This document shows positions 58,449 to 64,000 of a stretch of DNA of 64,000 bases, in pieces. The DNA is from Methanogenium sp. Lineage in GTDB: Archaea; Halobacteriota; Methanomicrobia; Methanomicrobiales; Methanomicrobiaceae. A program made the translations under genes and the position numbers. The stretch spans positions 16,710 through 80,709 of the forward strand of contig JAUVCV010000004.1 in NCBI GenBank assembly GCA_030595665.1, written 5' to 3'. The notes under the pieces were generated by a model that was given only the letters and a program-made list of their open reading frames with translations, had not been told where the DNA came from and searched no databases. Position 1 is the first letter of the stretch. Every line of letters begins with the position of its first letter.

Positions 58449-59645
58449 ATGCAAATCCGATCCTATCTTTTTATTTCTGTTATCATTCTTTCTTTGTTCG
58501 CTGGTATAGTGGAGGCGGAGATTCAACCGCTGACCTTTGGCCCGGATAAAGCATCAAATCCTTTCTGGTCCCCGGAAGGTGACCGGATTGTCTTTCTGTC
58601 GTTTGATGCCGACTCAGGAAATACTGACATCCAGGTGATGGATGCGGACGGGTCGGAGAAAAAACAGCTGACATCTAACACATCTGCAGATTTTTTCTTA
58701 TCGAATCCGTGGTCACCGAACGGGCAAAAACTTCTCTTCATCTCCGACAGATCCGGTACATACGACCTGTGGTCGATGAATCCGGATGGAAGCGGGAACA
58801 ATCAGTTGACAAACGGGGCACACATCGTTCCCTGGCTGCATGGTCCGGCGGGATACGGAGCAACATGGAGCCCCCAGGGTGATCGGATTGCATACACTTC
58901 CTGCTGGTATGAAAATGAAGATATCCGGGATATAACATCAGATGGACAGGGAAATGAATTAAAAATTGTCAACTTTTCAAAAATACGTCGGGAGGCTGAT
59001 ATCTGGGTGATGAAAGCTGACGGCGGCGTGAAACAGAGACTTACCACATCGGGTAACGCCCGGCAGCCTGCATGGCGACCCTCCAGTGATGAAATCGCAT
59101 ATCTTTTCTTCCGGCCGGAAGGGAATGAAATCCGGATCATGCAGGATGATGGTTCGAAGAAGAGACACATCACATCCGTCGGAGAGAATGTCGGCACGTT
59201 TGACTGGTCCCCGGATGGGAACAGTATCACATACAATGCAATCACGTTAGTCACTAATGCGACACAATTTTCATCTGCCCTCTGGATCATAAACGCCGAT
59301 GGAGATCATAAACAGCAGCTGACGTCTGGCAACCTAGACTCTTCGCCGGTATTTTCTCCTGAAGGCGACAGGATTGCGTTCACCTCTCAGTCCAGAACAC
59401 CTTCATCAGTGTTTATCATGAACAGCGACGGGTCCGATCCTGTAGGGATTGCTCCGGGATATCTGAATATTGTTACGGTGCAGTGGTCGCCTGATGGGAA
59501 GAATCTGGCTGTCAGTGATGAAAATGAGGTGTACATAATCCCTCTGGAGAGTCCTGCAACAGCCGGGGGTAACCCCGTTTCCATACTCATTATCGCTGTA
59601 ACCGGCATCGTGACAATCGCCCTCTCTTCACGAAGGCGGGAGTAG
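58449..59645 (+). CDS. Secreted TolB/PD40-type beta-propeller protein
   Basis: 398 residues. Signal peptide (SYLFISVIILSLFAGIVEA), then about six PD40 repeats with the motif FWSPEGDRIVF / TWSPQGDRIAYTS / VFSPEGDRIAFTSQS / QWSPDGKNLAVS and DADGS loops, forming a beta-propeller, and a C-terminal hydrophobic helix followed by SSRRRE, so membrane-anchored with the propeller outside. Ligand unknown; relatives bind proteins or peptidoglycan in bacteria. GGGGTGAATAA before the ATG. Inside module 1 after the frameshifted gene. Confidence 0.86.
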   Translation: MQIRSYLFISVIILSLFAGIVEAEIQPLTFGPDKASNPFWSPEGDRIVFLSFDADSGNTDIQVMDADGSEKKQLTSNTSADFFLSNPWSPNGQKLLFISDRSGTYDLWSMNPDGSGNNQLTNGAHIVPWLHGPAGYGATWSPQGDRIAYTSCWYENEDIRDITSDGQGNELKIVNFSKIRREADIWVMKADGGVKQRLTTSGNARQPAWRPSSDEIAYLFFRPEGNEIRIMQDDGSKKRHITSVGENVGTFDWSPDGNSITYNAITLVTNATQFSSALWIINADGDHKQQLTSGNLDSSPVFSPEGDRIAFTSQSRTPSSVFIMNSDGSDPVGIAPGYLNIVTVQWSPDGKNLAVSDENEVYIIPLESPATAGGNPVSILIIAVTGIVTIALSSRRRE

Positions 59646-59801
59646 GCCGGAACGGATGAACACACACATTGCCTGTCTGGAAAGAGGCATTCGCTGTATG
59701 GTGTGTGGGATGGGGGGGATTGATTTGATGGAGACGCCGGTGTGGTAGTCAATTCCCTCAATCGCTTAGCCTCCTCCTAGCAATACTAATCAACATGTTG
59801 G
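59646..59801. other. Intergenic stretch before repeat B
   Basis: No gene is seen. The T-poor sequence just after the propeller stop shows no clear terminator; CTCCTCCTAG near 59770 and a poly-G run at 59711-59718 are the only marked features. An ATG at 59795 opens a frame into repeat B. Confidence 0.4.
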
Positions 59802-60023
59802 TGATGCAGACTGCTGTGGGCCTGTCAATACTCTCTCTGGCATTGTTCGCGGGATCTCTGCCTTCATTATCATCAGGATCTCAATCCCCAAAGAGAAGAT
59901 TACCACCGGAAAACAGGACGTTCTATAGAATTCAAAGAAATGGTTCACCTATTGGCCGGTGAAAGGATGCTTCTGAACTTCCGGAGAATTTTCACATTCG
60001 TTTGTGAAGTTCAGGAGAACAGT
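59802..60023. repeat. Trailer repeat B, copy 1 (222 bp)
   Basis: Same length and about 95% identical to 63623-63844, without gaps. Contains a frame MQTAVGLSILSLALFAGSLP... of 52 codons from 59806 in which the three differences between copies are all silent. CTGAACTTC (59972-59980) and GAAGTTCAG (60005-60013) can pair. It ends three bases before the stop of the convergent regulator gene. Confidence 0.9.
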
Positions 60024-60025
60024 GG

Positions 60026-60784
60026 TTACGCAGGCATAAACTTCAGCAGATCCTGTTCCAGGGCCGGATTTACAAAACATTTCTTGTATTTCCCTTCTGT
60101 AACATACAGGATGATACCAGAATTTTGAAATTTCCCGAGGTAGTAATGTACGGTGCTCTTGTCCAGATTGAAATTCTCCGCGAGGTCCTGATTCGTGATT
60201 CCCGGATGTTCCATAATACTCAGGAGGAGCATCCTACTGGTCTCATTTCTCAGATATGATACGATCACTCTCTCATCTTTATCAAAAACCCCGGAGTTCT
60301 GAAACAAGCGTATGAATTTTCCTGTTTTGACCGTCGTGATTTTGCTTTCGGCATTGAGTTTCATAATATGATACTTCACAGATCCCCTGTTTATGCTCAG
60401 GTTTTCCGATGCCTCTGCTATAGTACATCCGGGGTTTTCTGAGACGTATTCAAAGATGGTTTTCCTGTTCTGATTTCCAAAGAGGTATTCAATCCTGCCC
60501 AACACCAGGGGAATGCCCTTGAACATGCCGAAAATTGTGGCCAGCATGCCTGATATATAGAAGATCTGAATCCACAGGGGAAGTTCCCAGAATGTGATGG
60601 TTGCATCCGCACCGCTTGAATCAATGAGCCCCTTATCAATAAGATCCTGGTTGTAAACGTAGGGTTCTACCGTATACCCTCCTGTCGCAGCCTGCACTCC
60701 GGTGCACACAAACAGCAGAAAAAGAGAGAGAAGAAGAAGAGGTACTATCCTCCGCATGGATAATCCGCTAAGGAAGGGAGTCAT
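60026..60784 (-). CDS. Membrane-anchored winged-helix transcriptional regulator
   Basis: 252 residues. N-terminal signal/anchor (IVPLLLLSLFLLFVCTGV), a short outside part, a second membrane helix (WIQIFYISGMLATIFGMFK), then two winged-helix domains (about 110-165: NPGCTIAEASENLSINRGS; 185-245: HPGITNQDLAENFNLDKST). It probably senses outside or membrane state and acts on DNA in the cytosol. ATGA overlap with the secreted protein gene indicates a two-gene operon. Regulators of this plan are common in Methanomicrobia; targets unknown. Confidence 0.85.
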   Translation of the reverse strand: MTPFLSGLSMRRIVPLLLLSLFLLFVCTGVQAATGGYTVEPYVYNQDLIDKGLIDSSGADATITFWELPLWIQIFYISGMLATIFGMFKGIPLVLGRIEYLFGNQNRKTIFEYVSENPGCTIAEASENLSINRGSVKYHIMKLNAESKITTVKTGKFIRLFQNSGVFDKDERVIVSYLRNETSRMLLLSIMEHPGITNQDLAENFNLDKSTVHYYLGKFQNSGIILYVTEGKYKKCFVNPALEQDLLKFMPA

Positions 60785-61236
60785 ATATAATAATCTTCAG
60801 TTCCTTCTACATCGTAGCCGTAGACTTCATAATGCCATGTCCCTTTGGCTATACCGTTTGGATTTACTATATTGACTCTGATTCTCCCATTGATCGTACT
60901 GTCAGCATCATCAAAGTACATGCCCATATATTGCCAATCGGGGGAGTATATCTTCAGCCGCAGGGAGTCGGTCCGGTCGCCCCAGTTGAGATCCACATTC
61001 AGCACGGTAATATCGGTATCAACGGTTTTGGTGTGCCAGTTTGTCTCACCCTGCATGATAGTATCATAGACGTACCGGATGACAATATTCCCACCTAAAT
61101 CCTCCGCCGGTGTTATGATATATTCTCCAAAATGTCCTATAATATCTGCATCTGCCTTTTCTTCGTTTACTGCCGCAGAAGCGAAAGATACGCAGCACAG
61201 TAATACCAATGCAACAATTCCCAATTTTTTCAGCAT
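60781..61236 (-). CDS. Secreted beta-sandwich protein
   Basis: 151 residues; signal peptide MLKKLGIVALVLLCCVSF followed by A-rich cleavage site. The rest is beta-rich with LNVDLNWGDRTDSLRLKIYS and GTWHYEVYGYDVEG at the end, a pattern like pre-peptidase/jelly-roll domains. No cysteine left after the signal peptide. Co-translated with the membrane regulator, so it may be its sensor partner or target. GGAGTGATTG precedes the ATG. Confidence 0.8.
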   Translation of the reverse strand: MLKKLGIVALVLLCCVSFASAAVNEEKADADIIGHFGEYIITPAEDLGGNIVIRYVYDTIMQGETNWHTKTVDTDITVLNVDLNWGDRTDSLRLKIYSPDWQYMGMYFDDADSTINGRIRVNIVNPNGIAKGTWHYEVYGYDVEGTEDYYI

Positions 61237-61315
61237 TCAATCACTCCGGTATAATAGTCACGTAGGTATGTTTGAGAAACCATAGTGGTATGTGTAAAAG
61301 AGACGCTATTTAGTT

Positions 61316-61369
61316 TTTATGTCCAAATCGTCCAACTGAACGGGAACAGTTGGATGATGTGGACATAAA
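61316..61369. promoter_or_regulatory. 23-position hairpin in the divergent promoter region
   Basis: 61316-61338 pairs with 61347-61369 around loop AACGGGAA: 21 Watson-Crick pairs, one G-T and one A-G mismatch. It lies between the secreted-protein gene (minus strand) and repeat A copy 2 and includes the repeat's palindromic start. There is no T-run after it. It may be an operator, a recombination site or an element end. Confidence 0.65.
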
Positions 61370-61589
61370 ACATTAATAAAGCAAAGTTAAAAGTCTGGTG
61401 TGTGGCACCGAAAGGATGTTGCACGGGGTCCACCCGAACAGATTAAGAATGGTTGAACCCCCCGCGTGCCCGGAGGCAAAACTGTGTTGGCCTTACCATT
61501 ACTTGAAAGCTTCGCCTTTTTGCTTCCTGGGACATGAAACACGGAGGAAAAACATGAAAATGAAAAAAGGAATGCGGGCTTTGTCTGTA
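61331..61589 (+). repeat. Leader repeat A, copy 2
   Basis: Second copy of the 57633-57895 unit, running to the codons for MKMKKGMRALSV. GGAGGCAAAA (61472-61481) pairs with TTTTGCTTCC (61518-61527); the C-to-T change relative to copy 1 keeps pairing as G-U. GCACGGGG (61421-61428 area) and CCCCGCGTGC form another possible stem. The region looks like a folded mRNA leader of 150-200 nt. Confidence 0.88.
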
Positions 61590-62753
61590 ATTCTTATGCT
61601 ACTACTGGTATCCACAGCAGCAGTTTCGGCAGGAAATGTATTGGATGACAAAAAAACCATTGAAAACAATTATGTGTCGGTAGAAATGGCATATTGTATT
61701 GCAAATGCCACTTTTGACGACTTTCTGAGTTCAGGCGCATTGCCAGAAGAAGAATTTCAAAACGTAGTGGTCAACAGGATTCCTCTGATTATCTATGATA
61801 TCAATGGACTGAAGTTATATTATCAGTTCAACATGGAAATTGATGGCGAAAATGTAGGTTTTATACGAGCCGCAGCAAGCAAAGTATTAGGATGTACTGT
61901 AACTATGGTTCAGGATAACCCGGATGCCACAGAATACGAACTTGCAGAGAAAAATTCAAAAAATATTCTGATTGCAAAATACGGAGTTGCAGCACTTTCA
62001 TCTCCAAAAGTTGTCTGTTACAGTTATCCGAAAACGGGCATAATGTTTGAAACCATAAATTCTGATGGAAAAATAACCAGAATCATTCTGGATGCTCATG
62101 ACTATTCAATAATTCCTGAAAGAAAACCTGCTTTTAAAGGCGATGCGGGGATGTGGTCTGTATATGATGATATAGAGTGTGATTCTATTCAAAACAGGCT
62201 TTCGAAATGGGATGAAAATGTGAAAAACATTGAATTTTATGATAGCAAAAGCTCTCTCATCGATATTAGTGCCCGGAGCACTTTTAATTACAGAAAAATC
62301 TGGAATATTAACAATCTTGTAGCACAGCCGAATCAGTTTTGGTGTTGTGTAGCCTCAGGAAAGATGATTGCCGAATGGTTTGGTTCCAGTCATACGTTTG
62401 ACTATATTGCAGGTGAAATGGGTGCAGGGACATCTCAAGACCCCACTGGAGCAACAACACCTGGTGAACTTGATTATTATGAAGATTCTCCTACAGGTTT
62501 GAACAGAAATGTACAATACTATAATCATGCTGGTTTGGTTACATGGAATTGTGCATATGATCACATACAGACAAAGAGTGATCCATTGACATCATCTGTA
62601 CCAGCTCATGAGAGAGTATGTGCCGGATGGGGCCGGTACACATCAGGAGAACAGTATTTGTATATCTTTGACCCCGGGCCCATAAATGTTGGAAGTACAT
62701 ATTGGGAAAATTGGGACAGTGTAACCCACACTGAGTATATATTAGTTGATTAA
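61554..62753 (+). CDS. Secreted papain-like (C39-like) cysteine protease
   Basis: 399 residues from ATG 61554, with GGAGG six bases upstream; the open frame to 61398 lies in the leader repeat. Signal peptide MKMKKGMRALSVILMLLLVS then A-rich site. A 220-residue N-terminal part with no recognised fold may be a propeptide. The C-terminal domain has NQFWCCVASGKM (Cys264 as likely nucleophile), His352 in PAHERVCAGW and Asp373 in YIFDPGP, in the order and spacing of papain/C39-like proteases. Substrate unknown. First gene of module 2. Confidence 0.8.
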   Translation: MKMKKGMRALSVILMLLLVSTAAVSAGNVLDDKKTIENNYVSVEMAYCIANATFDDFLSSGALPEEEFQNVVVNRIPLIIYDINGLKLYYQFNMEIDGENVGFIRAAASKVLGCTVTMVQDNPDATEYELAEKNSKNILIAKYGVAALSSPKVVCYSYPKTGIMFETINSDGKITRIILDAHDYSIIPERKPAFKGDAGMWSVYDDIECDSIQNRLSKWDENVKNIEFYDSKSSLIDISARSTFNYRKIWNINNLVAQPNQFWCCVASGKMIAEWFGSSHTFDYIAGEMGAGTSQDPTGATTPGELDYYEDSPTGLNRNVQYYNHAGLVTWNCAYDHIQTKSDPLTSSVPAHERVCAGWGRYTSGEQYLYIFDPGPINVGSTYWENWDSVTHTEYILVD

Positions 62754-62805
62754 CAAGTAACAATATCCATATTTGAATTAGCATACGTATCAATCGGTGG
62801 GATAA

Positions 62806-63456
62806 ATGAAGGAAAAACTAATGTTTGTAATCCTTATTTTATTTTTTTTAACTGGAGTTATTCCCGGATGTGTTGAAAACAATGATCAGGATACTGAAAA
62901 ATCCCCGTCAGATAATCAGACCGTAAATGAAAGCGAATTAAATCCCCTGACACAAAAAGAGACTGAAGTGCTTGATAAAATGCTGTGGGTTCCTGAGATC
63001 ATATTTGATGGCAATACTTCAGATACGGTCATAAATGCCACCGCTGAGAAATATTTTGGGGAGAACAGTCTCTGGAAGATAAGAGACGAACCACTTTATG
63101 TGAACTCCTATCTCAAATCAGATAAAGACCTTTTTGAAGGATACAAAGCCGATTTACAGAATGACAGCCTCGTGGAGATCGGAAACCCGGCTTTACCCTG
63201 GGTATACACAATTGTTGAATCCGAAAAAGCGATTGACGGAGATATTATCCTGGCGACATATATATCAAGAGAAAATATATCCGAAGAATTCAACAGGATC
63301 AGGGATTCCGGAATCCCCATTAAAAGAATAAAATCCATTATAATCAGCACATCATATGCAACAGATAATTCAGATTCAAAAATGACCGCCGCAGTTGATG
63401 AATGCAACAGAGATAACAATGTGCTTTTCGTACTTAAAATATATCTCAAGTGCTGA
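62806..63456 (+). CDS. Putative lipoprotein
   Basis: 216 residues. Hydrophobic N-terminus ending VIPGC, a lipobox, so lipid anchored; followed by an acidic, low-complexity linker (ENNDQDTEKSPSDNQTVNES). The rest is a mixed alpha/beta domain with no known signature. A GGTGG-like site lies before the ATG and 52 bp separate it from the protease gene; a shared transcript is likely. Could be a partner, inhibitor or immunity-type protein of the protease; this is speculation. Confidence 0.75.
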   Translation: MKEKLMFVILILFFLTGVIPGCVENNDQDTEKSPSDNQTVNESELNPLTQKETEVLDKMLWVPEIIFDGNTSDTVINATAEKYFGENSLWKIRDEPLYVNSYLKSDKDLFEGYKADLQNDSLVEIGNPALPWVYTIVESEKAIDGDIILATYISRENISEEFNRIRDSGIPIKRIKSIIISTSYATDNSDSKMTAAVDECNRDNNVLFVLKIYLKC

Positions 63457-63622
63457 TACTTTTGATTTCACATCCCTACTAAGAAAAACCATTTGAATTA
63501 ACAATATTTCACCAAAATCTCTCAAATCAAATAAAAAACGAGTAACGATTCAACCACGAGGTACTGAACGGTGAATGGAGTCGAATAGGGAGAAGGTGTT
63601 GCCACTTCCCCCCCCATTCGAC
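63457..63622. other. Intergenic stretch before repeat B copy 2
   Basis: No gene seen. Pyrimidine-rich piece at 63600-63616 with a run of C (TTCCCCCCCC). A purine/pyrimidine alternation near 63520-63545 is AT-rich and could terminate the lipoprotein transcript. Confidence 0.4.
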
Positions 63623-63844
63623 TGATGCAGACTGCTGTGGGCCTGTCAATTCTCTCTCTGGCATTGTTCGCGGGATCTCTGCCTTCATTATCATCAGGAT
63701 CTCAATCCCCAAAGAGAAGGTTACCACCGGAAAACAGGACGTTCTATAGAATTCAAAGAAATGGTTCCCCTATTGGCCGGTGAAAGGATGCTTCAGAACT
63801 TCCTGAGAATTGTCATGTTCGTTTGTGAAGTTTAGGAGATCAGT
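63623..63844. repeat. Trailer repeat B, copy 2 (222 bp)
   Basis: Gapless match to 59802-60023 with about ten differences. The outer-arm pairing CTGAACTTC/GAAGTTCAG of copy 1 is broken here by two changes, so the DNA or peptide, not that stem, is what is preserved. It marks the right end of module 2. Confidence 0.9.
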
Positions 63845-64000
63845 CTTCCCTTTCGCTGATCTGAGATCATAAATCATAGATTACAGCAAATGCCCTAAAA
63901 TATCTCACAATCTGCCCCAAAAAGATCTAATATTTTCCAATGTGTGAAGCAAAACAGGAATGTCATCTATAATCTCACAAATTACTGACACAGGCAGAAT
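63845..64000. other. Right edge of the window, no gene seen
   Basis: AT-rich sequence without a supported frame. TGATCTGAGATCA (63860-63872) is a short imperfect palindrome. Sequence continues beyond the window. Confidence 0.4.

Noticed and set aside
59802..60128. Plus-strand frame MVHLLAGERMLLNFRRIF through repeat B copy 1
   Set aside because: It continues into the antisense of the membrane regulator and the matching frame in copy 2 is broken.
61330..61355. The repeat A palindrome fits integron attC end boxes (RYYYAAC...GTTRRRY)
   Set aside because: Only 12 bases separate the boxes, there are no inner L boxes, the module layout does not place it after each gene, and no integrase is in the window. 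Any palindrome with this core fits the short consensus.
63527..63727. 66-residue minus-strand frame over repeat B copy 2
   Set aside because: The frame is not kept in copy 1 and has no ribosome site; repeat explains it.

Overview
The window looks like chromosome of a methanogenic archaeon of the class Methanomicrobia, most likely order Methanomicrobiales. The basis is archaeal: an eight-gene ribosomal protein/RNA polymerase cluster, an iron-sulfur RNA polymerase subunit D, TBP and TFS, archaeosortase A, an archaeal mevalonate/isopentenyl phosphate kinase pathway, Fae-Hps, deoxyhypusine synthase, a tRNA-Trp with an archaeal intron, and gyrA/gyrB as found in this class. No methanogenesis operon lies in the window, so the order-level placement is inference.

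Layout. 1-2.1 kb: the 3' part of a PKD/LamG surface protein. 2.3-3.8 kb: a minus-strand operon of a zinc-ribbon protein, a DUF2073 protein and an Era-like GTPase, recognised as the vesiculation operon arvABC. 4.0-7.2 kb: four consecutive CBS-domain genes. 7.3-22.9 kb: a long plus-strand housekeeping block: deoxyhypusine synthase, tRNA-Ser, rps13-rps4-rps11-rpoD-rpl18e-rpl13-rps9-rpoN, tRNA-Pro, rpoK-eno-rps2, then memo-mvk-ipk-fni-rnj-idsA-gltX (isoprenoid lipid precursors plus RNA metabolism) and a degenerate SelB-like factor. 22.9-23.7 kb: a gene-free stretch with a two-copy 220-bp repeat and a short 23S-rRNA-like segment. 23.7-29.8 kb: rpiA, a winged-helix regulator, a TBP with a repeat-expanded N-terminus, and divergent acetate-activating enzymes (AMP-forming acs, ADP-forming acd) sharing a palindrome-rich intergenic region. 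29.8-36.6 kb: TFS, archaeosortase A facing a CDP-alcohol phosphatidyltransferase, arfC, sppA, truD-pth2, a geranylgeranyl reductase. 36.8-49.8 kb: gyrBA, a PEGA protein, small conserved archaeal genes, hef-glyS, a cmi4-like regulator, a UPF0173 hydrolase, Fae-Hps. 49.8-57.6 kb: intron-containing tRNA-Trp, an acyl-CoA synthetase, a nucleoside salvage pair, pncB, tRNA-Ala, and a Pit phosphate transporter with its PhoU-like partner.

57.6-64 kb is the accessory part and the most unusual region. Two modules have the same conserved ends (a ~260-bp leader that runs into a shared signal peptide, and a 222-bp trailer) but unrelated contents. Module 1 holds a frameshifted secreted protein and a secreted beta-propeller; module 2 holds a secreted papain/C39-like protease and a lipoprotein. 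Between them lie a secreted protein and a membrane-anchored winged-helix regulator in one operon. A 23-position hairpin sits at the start of the second leader.

The clearest sequence-level discoveries are: (i) the 96-nt intron of tRNA-Trp carries full box C, D', C' and D motifs whose guides match C34 and C39 of the same tRNA; (ii) the four 36-bp repeats that extend TBP; (iii) a 26-bp tandem duplication that removed the ATG of mevalonate kinase; and (iv) the paired-end cassette structure at the right end.
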